From Phenylobacterium conjunctum (GTDB lineage: Bacteria > Pseudomonadota > Alphaproteobacteria > Caulobacterales > Caulobacteraceae), in NCBI RefSeq assembly GCF_042679085.1, contig NZ_JBHTLQ010000001.1, positions 111,107-175,106 on the forward strand: a stretch of 64,000 bases of DNA, written 5' to 3'. The notes under the pieces are model-generated. The model saw only the letters and a program-made list of their open reading frames with translations. It made no database searches and was not told the DNA's origin. The stretch's first letter is position 1. Every line of letters begins with the position of its first letter. Both the position numbers and the translations under genes were made by a program. Positions 16,531 through 25,496 of this stretch are shown here, one piece after another.

Positions 16531-18689
16531 AACCGCCCGGAGACCTGGAAGCCCAGCGCCCGGGACCCTTCTGGTCCTCCTTTGAACAGGCGCAGCTCCG
16601 TGCGGTCCACGACGCCGGACGCCCGGCTGCCCTTGAAGAAGGTCCGCGTCCGCTCCTCCGACGCCCCCAGCAGGTTGTTGGCGAAGATGCGGATGGTCAC
16701 CGGCTTCACCGCCGTGGTTTCAAAGAACAGGTCCAGCCGGGGCTTGGCGCGGTCATATTCGTAGAGCTCGGCCCGGCGGTATTCCTCGCGGCCCGCCCAT
16801 TGAACCAGAGACACGCCCCAGGCCGAGGACAGCGTCGGCAGGTTGTCGCGGAAGTTGATGACATAGGCCCAGGGCTTGTTGCCGGCGTTCAGGACCGGTG
16901 CGCCGGCCGCCGTGCCCTGGCGCTCAAGCGGGATCGAGAAGGCGCGGTCTTCGCCAGTGATCGGATCTGTGACCCGGGTCCGCTGATAGAGACCGTTGAA
17001 CCGGAGCTCCGCATTGGGCAGCCCGATGGCGGTCAGGGGTGTCGAGCCCCGCAGCTCAATCCCGATCCGCGTTCCATCGCCGATGTTCCCATAGGCGTCG
17101 AAGCCGCCGATATCGACCAGGTCGTGCACGTCCTGCACCTTGTCGGCGAAGACGGCCACCGTCATGGCCTTGCGGGCCGCGAACTGACGCTCCCACTCGA
17201 TCCGCGCCTTCCAGGCCTTTTCCGGGGCGAGGTTCGGATTGCCCTGGATGGTCGAGGTGTTGACGAAATCGATGGCGCTGGAGAACTCGGCGAAGTCCAG
17301 TTGCGCCACATCACGCTGCAGGCTGAAGCGGAGGCTGGACTTCGGGTTGAAGGCGTAGACGGCGCTTACCCGCGGCTTCACGAACTGGAAGCTCCGCTCC
17401 TTCTGCTGGTCGCCCGTCTGGGTGATGCGCGAGACTTCGACGTTAAGACCCGCCTCAAGGGTCAGGCGCGGATTGACGGTCCAGATGTCAGAGGCGAACA
17501 CCTCCCCACGGGTCTCCTCGACCCGTGCGTCTGACACCGCCAGGGCCACCGGGACGACCGGCCCGCCGCGCAGCTGGTTGGTGATGTCCAGCGTGGTGTC
17601 GCGATAGTTGAACGCGCCCTCGGCCCCTACCTCAAGCGCATGGGCGGCGGCCTGCCATTTGAACTGGCCGCGGACGATCCGCTCGCCCCCGCGGGTCGAG
17701 CGGTCCTGGGTTCGGGTCAGGAAGGACGACGGAAACGTCTGGATCTCAAAGCGGTCGTGCTGGTCGACGCTGGAGTTCGACACCAGGGTGATCAGCTTGA
17801 TGGAGGCGCCCGAGCCCAGCCGATGTTCCCAATCGCCGCCGAACTCGACGGTGTAGTTGCGATCATAGTCGGTCTGGCCCAGCAGAAGCTGCCGTGGCGC
17901 GTTGGTCGGCGAGACTTCCGCCTGGACGATCTCGAGGTCGTTCCAGGTCGGGGCGACCTGCAGGCTGAGGTTCACGGAATCGCTGGGGCCGGGCCGCCAG
18001 CGCAGGTTCGCTGACGAGGTGAGCCCGATGTTCTGGGGCTTCTGGAGCTGGAGCCTTGAGCCGGTCGGGATCGCGGCGGCCCCGTTGGTCAACCGCTCCT
18101 GGACGACGCCGCGACCCAGCAGGTTCGGCGACTGGAAGTCCACCGCGAGTGTCGCGTTCGGCGCCAGGGTGAAGGTCCTGGACAGCTGGGCGACCCATCC
18201 GATCCGGTTGGAATACTGGATGTGGCGCGCACCCACCGTATAGGTCGTGGATGCATCCTGCCGCGCCGCCTGGCTGACGATGACATTGACCATCTGGGAT
18301 TGGCCCCGGACATCGACGGAGGCGTCGCTGCCGGAAAGCAGGTCGATCCTGACCACGCTGCTGGCCGGGATGCGTTTCAAGAGGTCGCTGCTGAGGGTCT
18401 TGGTGCTGGGCCGCTCACCATTGATCAGCAGGTTGCCAGCGGTGGCGCCGAAGCCGCGTCGATCATCGCCGTCGCGGAGTTCGAACCCCGGCACCCGTCC
18501 CACCATGTCGGCGGCGGTCACCGGATTGTAGGGCGTGAAGAACGCCGCCTGGAAGGTCGTCGCCGCCGATGCGGGGGCAGGGGGCGTCAGCGACGGCGCC
18601 GCCTGGGCCGCCGAGGCCAGGCCCAGCATCAGCACCGCAAGGGAGAGCGCCCGATGGGACGCTCCCGACACGGGTTCCCGAACCTTCAT
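16527..18689 (-). CDS. TonB-dependent outer-membrane receptor
   Basis: The protein is 720 aa with a signal peptide (cleaving near AQAAP). A plug domain has NPVTAADMVGRVPGFELRDGD and NLLINGERPSTK (about residues 55-150), and a 22-strand-type barrel ends in the C-terminal Phe of FQVSGRF, typical of BamA clients. No clear TonB box was identified. The ligand is unknown. It is divergent from an HxlR-type regulator with a 23-bp imperfect palindrome between them. A decayed copy of its C-terminus occurs at 55.9-56.0 kb. Confidence 0.85.
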   Translation of the reverse strand: MKVREPVSGASHRALSLAVLMLGLASAAQAAPSLTPPAPASAATTFQAAFFTPYNPVTAADMVGRVPGFELRDGDDRRGFGATAGNLLINGERPSTKTLSSDLLKRIPASSVVRIDLLSGSDASVDVRGQSQMVNVIVSQAARQDASTTYTVGARHIQYSNRIGWVAQLSRTFTLAPNATLAVDFQSPNLLGRGVVQERLTNGAAAIPTGSRLQLQKPQNIGLTSSANLRWRPGPSDSVNLSLQVAPTWNDLEIVQAEVSPTNAPRQLLLGQTDYDRNYTVEFGGDWEHRLGSGASIKLITLVSNSSVDQHDRFEIQTFPSSFLTRTQDRSTRGGERIVRGQFKWQAAAHALEVGAEGAFNYRDTTLDITNQLRGGPVVPVALAVSDARVEETRGEVFASDIWTVNPRLTLEAGLNVEVSRITQTGDQQKERSFQFVKPRVSAVYAFNPKSSLRFSLQRDVAQLDFAEFSSAIDFVNTSTIQGNPNLAPEKAWKARIEWERQFAARKAMTVAVFADKVQDVHDLVDIGGFDAYGNIGDGTRIGIELRGSTPLTAIGLPNAELRFNGLYQRTRVTDPITGEDRAFSIPLERQGTAAGAPVLNAGNKPWAYVINFRDNLPTLSSAWGVSLVQWAGREEYRRAELYEYDRAKPRLDLFFETTAVKPVTIRIFANNLLGASEERTRTFFKGSRASGVVDRTELRLFKGGPEGSRALGFQVSGRF

Positions 18690-18705
18690 GCTGTTTCCGC
18701 CCCAG

Positions 18706-18728
18706 TGAGTCTAATTTTTGTACTCTCA
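18706..18728. promoter_or_regulatory. Imperfect palindrome between the TonB receptor and the HxlR gene
   Basis: The half-sites TGAGTCTA and TACTCTCA flank a 7-base AT-rich centre; six of eight positions are symmetric. It lies 17 bp upstream of the receptor start and 61 bp upstream of the HxlR start, a reasonable place for the operator of the HxlR regulator. Confidence 0.4.
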
Positions 18729-18788
18729 GATTGAGCGGCGGCCAGGATCGGGTCAATGTCTTTCGCGGATCGGACGGAGGTGAGCGCG

Positions 18789-19241
18789 ATGCGGTGGAAC
18801 GACCTCGACGCCGACCCCTGTCCAGTGGCCCGCACCATGGCGGTTCTGGGGGACCGGTGGACGGTGCTCATCCTGCGGGACTGCCTGCGCGGGGTGAGCC
18901 GCTTTGACGACTTCTGCGCGCGGCTGGGCTGCAGCCGAACCACGGTGTCGGACCGGCTCGCGCACCTGGTATCGTGCGGTGTGCTGGAGACCGTGGCCTA
19001 CCAGTCGCATCCGCCGCGCCACGACTATCGCCTGACCGAATCCGGCCGCGCCTTGGGCGGGGTGGTCATGCTCATGGCCCAGTGGGGGGAGACCTGGAGG
19101 CCGCGGCCCGACGGCCGGCGCCTCCAGCGGCGCCATCTGGCCTGCGGCTGTCAGTTTCAGCCCGTCCTGGCCTGTTCCGAATGCGGCGAGGGCCTGGCGC
19201 CTGGCAGCGTCGAGTATGTCGACAGGGCCGCGCAGAGCTAG
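18789..19241 (+). CDS. HxlR-family transcriptional regulator with a C-terminal cysteine cluster
   Basis: The protein is 150 aa. The winged helix-turn-helix has the HxlR signature: CPVARTMAVLGDRWTVLILR, then CSRTTVSDRLAHLVSCGVLE. The start at 18789 follows GGAGGTGAG; an alternative ATG at 18756 adds 11 residues. After the wing, residues about 120-140 read CGCQFQPVLACSECG, a CxC...CxxC arrangement resembling a small zinc ribbon. It is divergent from the TonB receptor and probably controls it. Confidence 0.85.
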   Translation: MRWNDLDADPCPVARTMAVLGDRWTVLILRDCLRGVSRFDDFCARLGCSRTTVSDRLAHLVSCGVLETVAYQSHPPRHDYRLTESGRALGGVVMLMAQWGETWRPRPDGRRLQRRHLACGCQFQPVLACSECGEGLAPGSVEYVDRAAQS

Positions 19242-19304
19242 GGTCAGCGGCGCCCCGTTCAGGCTTCAGATCAAGGCTCAACCCCTTCCAGTCCGCGCCG
19301 TCCG

Positions 19305-20897
19305 CTATTTTCCAGTCGCCGCGCGCTGCGCCTCGACCATGGCCGCCACGTCGGCCAGCAGGGCCTTGGCGTCATAGACGATGCCGTCCTTGACCGTGTA
19401 GCGCACGCCGCCGGTCATGCCCGTCTGGCCGGTCGTCTCGTCGAACTTCATCCGACCGGTCCCGTACAGCACTTTGAAGTTGGCCAGCGGGTTCTCGGGC
19501 ACGATCACCAGGTCGGCCAGCTTGCCCGGCGCGACCTCACCCATCGGCGGCGCCTCGCCCTTGGGATCATAGAGCGTCGTGGCGCCGTTCAGGGTCGCCG
19601 AGCGGACCACCTCCAGCGGCGTCAGGCCGGCTTCCTGCAGGAGTTCGAGCTCCTGAATGTAGCCGAAGCCGTAGAGGTTGAAGATAAAGCCGGAGTCCGA
19701 GCCCGTCGTCACCCGCCCGCCGATCTTCTGGTAGTCGTGGATCAGTTGCATGTAGCGCTCGAAGAAGCGGCGCCAGGTCACCTCGTGCTGGGTCGTCCAG
19801 TCGAAGAAGAATGAGCCGTGGTGCGCGTGGCTCGGCTGATAGAAGGCCCAGAGTGAGGGAAGGGTGTAGGGCTTGTGCCAGTCGGCGTTGCGGGCCCGCA
19901 TCAGATCGCGGCCGGCCGAGTAGATGGTGAAGGTTGGATCGAAGGTCACATGGTTGGCCTTCTGAGCCTGCAGATAGTCCCACCATTCCTTTGAACCTGG
20001 CTCGACGGTCTGGTCCCAGATCGCCGCCGCCTGGCCGAAGCGGTCCTCCTCGTTGGCGTAGTTGTAGTCGGTCGGGAAGGCCTGGATCTGGTGGTCCTTC
20101 AGGATCGACTCGAAGTGGCCGTAGTAGTGGGTGACGGTGCCCAGGCCCAAGGCGCCGGCCTGCTGGGCGTTCATCCGCCCCACGCCGGGCTGGCTCAGAT
20201 GGGCCACCGTGCCGATGTGCTGGATCTTCGCCTCATCCAGCATCGCGGCCATGATCTCGGGCCGCTCGAAATTGAAGAACTTGATGCCGTCGACGCCGTT
20301 CTTGGCGGCCCAACGGACAAAGGCGCGGCCCTGTTCGGGCGTGTTGCAGGGACCCTTGCCCCAGCTTGAGCAGGGGGTCGTGTAGTTGAAGATTCGAGGG
20401 GCGACGATCTGGTTGCGGGCGCTGCGCGTCTTCTCGCTGACGACCAGCGCATTGTCGTCCCACACCAGCGGCACGGTGCGCACGGTGGTCACCCCGTGCG
20501 CCAGCCACAGCTTGTAGACATAGGTCAGGTCCGCCGCCTTGTCGGGCGTCCCGCCATGGGTGTGCATGTCGACAAAGCCGGGCAGCACATACTGGCCCGT
20601 GGCGTCGATCACCTGGTCGGCGGCGGGCAGGGGTTTGGGCGGCGCGCCCACCTGCCCGGGCCGGGCGCTCTCGCGGATCTCGGCGATCAGGTTGTCGTGG
20701 ATGATGATGTCCACCGGGCCTACCGGCGGCGCGCCGGTCCCGTCGACCAGCGTCCCGCCCCGGATGATGAGGGTCTTAAACGGACCCTGGCCTTCCCCCG
20801 GCTTGCGGTCCGGCGCGGGGTTCATCCCGCCCGCCGCAGCGCCCATCGGCAGGGTCAGCAAAGCCGCCGCCACCGCCATCATCTTCCAGACCGCCAT
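19305..20897 (-). CDS. Secreted amidohydrolase-family metal-dependent hydrolase
   Basis: The protein is 530 aa from the ATG at 20897, with a signal peptide (AALLTLPMGAAAGG). The amidohydrolase fold shows LIIRGGTLVDGTG, the metal motif FVDMHTH, later His residues (TVAHLSQ, THYYGHFES) and the catalytic region TTGSDSG, then GKLADLVIVPENP. Related proteins include imidazolonepropionase-like and prolidase-like enzymes. An upstream reading adds 11 residues before the signal peptide and is less likely. Confidence 0.8.
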   Translation of the reverse strand: MAVWKMMAVAAALLTLPMGAAAGGMNPAPDRKPGEGQGPFKTLIIRGGTLVDGTGAPPVGPVDIIIHDNLIAEIRESARPGQVGAPPKPLPAADQVIDATGQYVLPGFVDMHTHGGTPDKAADLTYVYKLWLAHGVTTVRTVPLVWDDNALVVSEKTRSARNQIVAPRIFNYTTPCSSWGKGPCNTPEQGRAFVRWAAKNGVDGIKFFNFERPEIMAAMLDEAKIQHIGTVAHLSQPGVGRMNAQQAGALGLGTVTHYYGHFESILKDHQIQAFPTDYNYANEEDRFGQAAAIWDQTVEPGSKEWWDYLQAQKANHVTFDPTFTIYSAGRDLMRARNADWHKPYTLPSLWAFYQPSHAHHGSFFFDWTTQHEVTWRRFFERYMQLIHDYQKIGGRVTTGSDSGFIFNLYGFGYIQELELLQEAGLTPLEVVRSATLNGATTLYDPKGEAPPMGEVAPGKLADLVIVPENPLANFKVLYGTGRMKFDETTGQTGMTGGVRYTVKDGIVYDAKALLADVAAMVEAQRAATGK

Positions 20898-21042
20898 ACG
20901 CTCGTCCCCGCCCCTGATCGGGCGGATCATACGCGGGCGCGCCGCCAGTCCAAGTCGCCTGAGCGCTCGAACAGTCAGGATCGTCCGCGGCGCGCCGGAT
21001 CGGTGTCGCGTGCATCACCGCGGAGACCTGTGTCCGGTCCGC

Positions 21043-22245
21043 CTATTTCGGCTTGGGCGTCTTGAGCGGCTTCCAGGCCAGGGTCGCGTCGTCCGGCAGG
21101 GCGGGGAAGGCGGCGTGGGGCTCGGCCTGGTACCAGTAGGCGACCGACGAGAATCCATCATCCAGGGGCAGGTAGCGGACCGGCGGGCCCTGCCAGCCGA
21201 TGGCCTGGATGGTCACCTTCAGGTCGGACTTGAACCGCACCGGATCCAGGATGTGCCAGCGGTACTCGCCGATCCGGCGCTCGCGATCCTTCATGTAGTA
21301 CTCGGTCCACATGTCGGTCTTGTTGAAGACGTGGAAGCCCGCATAGAGGCTCGAGAAGTCGACCTCCTGCAGCTTCTTCTGGGCGTCGGGGCGACGATAG
21401 CCGTAGGAGCCCAGGAAGTAGTCCTCCTCACCGGTGGTGTTGATAGTGGGGTGGTCGGTGTCGCCGTCCATGTAGAACTTCACCTCGCCCTCGCCCCACC
21501 AGCCGGGGCTGAAGGCCGAGTGGGTCAGGTAGGTGCCGACATAGTGGCCCTGGCCCTTCACCCCATCGAGGATCGTGAAATCGGTCTTGGGCTTCAGCCG
21601 GTCGACCATGCGGAACTGGGCGTGCAGGTAGGCGGCGTCCTTGGGCACGGGCTGAAGCGCGTAGTTGATCTGGTAGTAGATCGGCACGGGAGCCTTGCCG
21701 CGGTTCTCGATCTCGATGCGGAACTTCTTGCGGAAGGGCATCTGCCAGAAGCTGTTCAGCCCGCTGCCCGAATTCACCGCCACGACGGCGGAATCGATCA
21801 CCGGCGCGGCGTCGCGCCCGAAGCCTGAGGCGAAGAAGTCCCCGACCGGAACCTCGACCGAGGGCGTGGTCTCGCCGTCCCAGTAGATGCGCAGGATATA
21901 GGAGCGGTAGTCCGGCTGGCCGAGCGTCATCCAGATGTGGTTGATCACCCCAGGGCCCTCGGCCTCGCCCAGGGTCAGCCGGTTGCCCGGGAAGATGATC
22001 ACAAAGGGATTGACCTTCCAGCCCGTCCCCAGGTCCTGGGCGGCGTCGCGCGCGCTGCCCTTCTCAACCTGGATCCGCGCCCCTTGGCCCTTCTCGCCGG
22101 TCAGGTTCTCCGGGCTGATCGAACGGCTGACGGCGTCGCTCATCCGGTAGAGCTCGCCGACCCCTGGAGCAGGCGCGGCGTTCGCCGCCCCGCCAAAGGT
22201 CATGGCCGCCACTGCGGCCCCGACGATCCTGGTGATCGCGCGCAT
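21043..22245 (-). CDS. DUF2961 (GH172-type) secreted glycosidase candidate
   Basis: The protein is 400 aa with a signal peptide (AAVAAMTFGGAANAAPAP). It matches DUF2961: GPGVINHIWMTLG near residue 100, SFWQMPFRKKFRIEIENRG, and the acidic motif NTTGEEDYFLGSYGY near residue 270. DUF2961 is now glycoside hydrolase family 172, with activity on fructofuranosides and D-arabinofuranosides. The specific sugar here is unknown. It is followed on the same strand by DUF2817 and enolase-superfamily genes only if transcription is separate, since those genes lie upstream. Confidence 0.75.
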   Translation of the reverse strand: MRAITRIVGAAVAAMTFGGAANAAPAPGVGELYRMSDAVSRSISPENLTGEKGQGARIQVEKGSARDAAQDLGTGWKVNPFVIIFPGNRLTLGEAEGPGVINHIWMTLGQPDYRSYILRIYWDGETTPSVEVPVGDFFASGFGRDAAPVIDSAVVAVNSGSGLNSFWQMPFRKKFRIEIENRGKAPVPIYYQINYALQPVPKDAAYLHAQFRMVDRLKPKTDFTILDGVKGQGHYVGTYLTHSAFSPGWWGEGEVKFYMDGDTDHPTINTTGEEDYFLGSYGYRRPDAQKKLQEVDFSSLYAGFHVFNKTDMWTEYYMKDRERRIGEYRWHILDPVRFKSDLKVTIQAIGWQGPPVRYLPLDDGFSSVAYWYQAEPHAAFPALPDDATLAWKPLKTPKPK

Positions 22246-22305
22246 GGGTGTTCCTTCCTAAATCCGGTGCGCGACGGTTGGCCCCGTCGCCGTGTCAGGC
22301 TTGGT

Positions 22306-23367
22306 CTAAATGGCGGCGACGACGTCGCGGGTCCGGGTCCAGACCATCTCGCGGAAGTCCGGGGCGTCGACGTAGAAGGCGTCCAGGATGTCGCGCTTGA
22401 TCTGCATGCCCTGGGCGCTGGCGAAGTCGCCAAACTGGTGCAGCCAGTTGTCCGCCGCCATGGAGCGGCTGACCTTCTCCCCCGGCAGGGTGCCGAACTC
22501 CAGGGTCACCGACAGGACCTCGGCGGCCGGGAACATGCCTTCCAGGTGCGGCCCCATGGTGCCCGTCGACAGGATCGACGGGTCATCCGCCGGCGGGGAC
22601 AGGGCGATGTCGCCCCACATGCGCCGCGCGCGCTGGATGCGCGACTGGCTCTCGGCCCCATAGGTCATCAGCAAGCCCTCGCCGCGGCGGCCAAGACCCG
22701 TGTGCAGGTCCAGGTGAACGGCGCGCGCGCGGCCCTGCATCGCCTCGGCCCAGATCCGCTCGATCGTGCGGCGCGACCAGGCCGGACCCGACCCGCCGTA
22801 CTGCATGCCGCCCGGATAGGCGTACTGGCCGCCGCTCACCGCCTTGAACAGCTGGAACGGGCCCAGACGCTGCCCGGCCTCGCGGGCGGCGGCCTCCAGT
22901 TCGGCCACATGGGCGTCGTTCCAGACCTTGGGGTTTAGGATCTCCTTGAACGCCTCATAGCCCTCGTTGACGGGCAGGGGCTTCTCGAAGTCGATGAAGT
23001 TACGGTTGAGGTCGATGTTGTCCTCGTTGACCCGCCGGTGCCAGGCGAAGCCGAACGGATTGACCGCATGGACCAACACCACACGCCGGTCCTGGAGCAG
23101 CGGGGCCAGCACCCCTTCGCGGAGCAGGCGGGTCTGCAGTTCCGAGCCCAGATAGCCCTCGATGCCGTGCAGGCCCGAGGTGATGCAGACCAGTTCCTCG
23201 GCGTCCGACGGCCCGGCGCTGGCCACATGGGTCCCGATCACGCCCCCGGTCGGCCCTGCTTGCGGATGCGGGTGAAACGCCAGGGTGAAGCCTGCCTCCC
23301 CGGCGGCGGCCAGGAAGGCGTCCCGGGTGGCGTCGTGGCGCGCGGCCATGGATTTCAGGTCGAGCAT
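22306..23367 (-). CDS. DUF2817 (M14-like zinc peptidase fold) protein, copy 1
   Basis: The protein is 353 aa without a signal peptide. Zinc ligands are suggested by H67 and E70 in SGLHGIEG and by H222 in LDLHTG, with the substrate-contact segment NEDNIDLNRNF near residue 115. This H-x-x-E...H layout is that of M14 carboxypeptidases and desuccinylases. It lies 11 bp downstream of the enolase-superfamily gene and probably shares its transcript. A paralogue with the same motifs is at 27025-28110. Confidence 0.8.
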   Translation of the reverse strand: MLDLKSMAARHDATRDAFLAAAGEAGFTLAFHPHPQAGPTGGVIGTHVASAGPSDAEELVCITSGLHGIEGYLGSELQTRLLREGVLAPLLQDRRVVLVHAVNPFGFAWHRRVNEDNIDLNRNFIDFEKPLPVNEGYEAFKEILNPKVWNDAHVAELEAAAREAGQRLGPFQLFKAVSGGQYAYPGGMQYGGSGPAWSRRTIERIWAEAMQGRARAVHLDLHTGLGRRGEGLLMTYGAESQSRIQRARRMWGDIALSPPADDPSILSTGTMGPHLEGMFPAAEVLSVTLEFGTLPGEKVSRSMAADNWLHQFGDFASAQGMQIKRDILDAFYVDAPDFREMVWTRTRDVVAAI

Positions 23368-23378
23368 CGGCGGCTTCC

Positions 23379-24554
23379 TCAGGCTTGCAGGACGACGGTG
23401 GGGCGGACCGCGTAGCGTTCGACGGCGGCCATATCGAGCTCGACGCCCCAGCCCGGCCCCTCGGGCAGGTGGACGAAGCCGTCGCGGTAGACCAGCGGGG
23501 ACTGCAGCAGGTCGTGCTCCAGCATGACCTGGCCGAACAGCTCCATGTCGTAGCGCAGGGACGGCGCATAGGCCGCGCCGAGGTGCACCTGCCAGACCGA
23601 CCCCAGCCCGCTGGGCTGGTTGTGGATGACGACGCCCAGGCCGTGCTGCTCGGCGAAGTGGATGGCCCGGGTGGCGGCGGTCAGACCGCCGGGACGCTCG
23701 CCATTGATGCCGATGGCGCCGATGCCGCCCAGGGCGTGCAACTCGAACAGTTCGCCCAGGGAGAAGCAGCCCTCATGGGCCATGATCGGGACGCTGACCC
23801 GCGACTGAACGGTGGCCATGGCGGTGGGGACGCCCGCCTTGGTCGGCTGTTCAACCAGCTGCAGGCCATAGGGGATGATGGCGTTGATCGCCTCGACGGC
23901 CTCGAACGGGTCGTAGGCCTGGTTGTAGTCGACGCGCAGCTTGGCGTGAGGGCCGACGGTCTCGCGGACCGCCTTCATGATCCGAGCGTCTTCGACCGCC
24001 CCGCGGCCCAGCTTGATGCGGAAGGTCTTGCTGCCCCGCTCCTGCCAGTGCCGGACCAGCCCCACGGTGGTGTCGAGGTCGTCCAGCAGCGGGATCAAGG
24101 CGCACAACGGCAGGCGGTCGACCTGGGCTCCGCCCAGCATGTCGGCGACGGAGCGGCCGGCGATCCGGGCCTTCAGCTCCCAGCAGGCGCTGTCCAGCAG
24201 GCCCTTGGCGATCTCGTTGCGGTTGATGTTGTTGGTCAGCCGGGCGGCCATCCGCTGGGTGTTGAAGGCCGACTCCCCCAGGACGTAGCGGGCCATGTCC
24301 GAGACGATGGAGTCGACGATCCCCTTGGGCGAGACCCCGGCTTCCGGAAGCCAGACGAACACCTCTGAACAGCCCACATGGCCGTCGGCGCTGAACAGGC
24401 GGCAGATCACGAAGTCGCCGCCCAGCCAGGGTTCCTCCGCGGCGATGGCCATGCCCAGGCCGTTGCCCGACCCGCCCATCACGGCGCGGACCTCTTCCTT
24501 GAACGGAATGGCCACCTCAGTGAGCTCGATCCGGACGATCGTGTCAGGCGCCAT
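23379..24554 (-). CDS. Enolase-superfamily (mandelate racemase/muconate cycloisomerase-like) enzyme
   Basis: The protein is 391 aa from the ATG at 24554. After an N-terminal capping domain, the barrel shows FRIKLGR (catalytic K), VDYNQAY and LVEQP (metal ligands D and E), then IMAHEG and INGERPGG where family members usually have a third acid and often a second catalytic Lys. That second Lys is not obvious here. The enzyme likely abstracts an alpha-proton from a carboxylate (dehydratase or epimerase). It is divergent from an RpiR regulator. Confidence 0.8.
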   Translation of the reverse strand: MAPDTIVRIELTEVAIPFKEEVRAVMGGSGNGLGMAIAAEEPWLGGDFVICRLFSADGHVGCSEVFVWLPEAGVSPKGIVDSIVSDMARYVLGESAFNTQRMAARLTNNINRNEIAKGLLDSACWELKARIAGRSVADMLGGAQVDRLPLCALIPLLDDLDTTVGLVRHWQERGSKTFRIKLGRGAVEDARIMKAVRETVGPHAKLRVDYNQAYDPFEAVEAINAIIPYGLQLVEQPTKAGVPTAMATVQSRVSVPIMAHEGCFSLGELFELHALGGIGAIGINGERPGGLTAATRAIHFAEQHGLGVVIHNQPSGLGSVWQVHLGAAYAPSLRYDMELFGQVMLEHDLLQSPLVYRDGFVHLPEGPGWGVELDMAAVERYAVRPTVVLQA

Positions 24555-24611
24555 GGCTTCCTCCCCAGTGTCGCCCCGACTTGCGCGAGGCCTGGAGAGC
24601 AGGATAATTTT

Positions 24612-24638
24612 CATTACAAACTTTGAAAGAAAGTAATG
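24612..24638. promoter_or_regulatory. Nested palindrome overlapping the rpiR-type start codon
   Basis: CATTAC (24612-24617) and GTAATG (24633-24638) flank a central CTTTGAAAG, each separated by AAA. The right arm contains the ATG of the RpiR gene (24636). It sits in the 81-bp region between the enolase-superfamily and RpiR genes and is the best candidate for the RpiR operator. Confidence 0.55.
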
Positions 24639-25496
24639 GACGTTACAGAAAAAGTCGCCGACCTGATCCTGGCCCGGCGGGAGACCCTCACGCCGACGGA
24701 GCGCCGGCTGGGCCAATTGGTTTGTGACGATCCGGAAGCCGTCGCCTTCGGCACCACGGCCTCGGTGGCGCGGGCGGCCGACACCTCCGCGCCCAGTGTG
24801 GTGCGGTTCGGGATGAAACTGGGATTTCAGGGCTTCCTGGACTTGCAGGCGGCGATCCGCCGGGACCTGTCCGGTCGCATCTCCTCGTCCTACCGCCGAG
24901 CGGCTGAGCCGGGGACGTCGGGCGAACTGAATGTCTGGCTGGAGGTGGAGAGCCTCAATGTCCGCGAGACCCTGGCGGAAGCCTGGCCCAAGGCCGAGAC
25001 CGCCGCCGCCTGGTTGGCGGATCCGGGCCGGCGGGTCTTCATCCTGGCCGCGGAACAGTGGGCCGGGCCGGGCCGGACCTTCGCCGACTTCCTGCAATTG
25101 TTGCGCGGCCGGGTGCAGCGGCTGAGCGGTACGCCGTTCCGGGTCACCAGCCAGCTGGGCGGGGCGCGGGCCGAGGACGTCATTGTCACCATGGACGCCC
25201 AGCGCAACGAGCGATGGGTGATGGAGACTCACGCGATGGCGCGCCGCCTGGGGCTCAAGGCGATCACCATCACCGACAGTCCGTTCAACCCCATCGCCGT
25301 CGACAGCGACCTTCACTTCCGGGTCTGGCGCGCCACCGCCGGGATGTTCGAGAGCAAGACCGGGGTCATGGCCCTGGTGAACCTGCTGCTCGACGCCACC
25401 GGCCGGGCCATGGGAGAGTCCGCCGTGCGCAGCCTGGCTAGGGCCGAGGAACTGTGGACAGAAGGCGGCGCGCTCAAGGGCGACCTGGCCCCCTAA
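24636..25496 (+). CDS. RpiR/MurR-family transcriptional regulator
   Basis: The protein is 286 aa. An N-terminal helix-turn-helix (LTPTERRLGQLVCDDPEAVAFGT, then ADTSAPSVVRFGMKLGFQGF) is followed by a SIS sugar-isomerase domain (about residues 115-260: RVFILAAEQ, DVIVTMDA, KAITITDS). RpiR proteins usually sense phosphorylated sugars or related metabolites. It is divergent from the enolase-superfamily/DUF2817 genes and most likely controls them. It overlaps the convergent carboxylesterase gene by 4 bp. Confidence 0.85.
   Translation: MDVTEKVADLILARRETLTPTERRLGQLVCDDPEAVAFGTTASVARAADTSAPSVVRFGMKLGFQGFLDLQAAIRRDLSGRISSSYRRAAEPGTSGELNVWLEVESLNVRETLAEAWPKAETAAAWLADPGRRVFILAAEQWAGPGRTFADFLQLLRGRVQRLSGTPFRVTSQLGGARAEDVIVTMDAQRNERWVMETHAMARRLGLKAITITDSPFNPIAVDSDLHFRVWRATAGMFESKTGVMALVNLLLDATGRAMGESAVRSLARAEELWTEGGALKGDLAP

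Noticed and set aside
24555..25316. Upstream open extension of the enolase-superfamily frame
   Set aside because: It overlaps the whole RpiR gene on the opposite strand; homology to the superfamily begins after the ATG at 24554.
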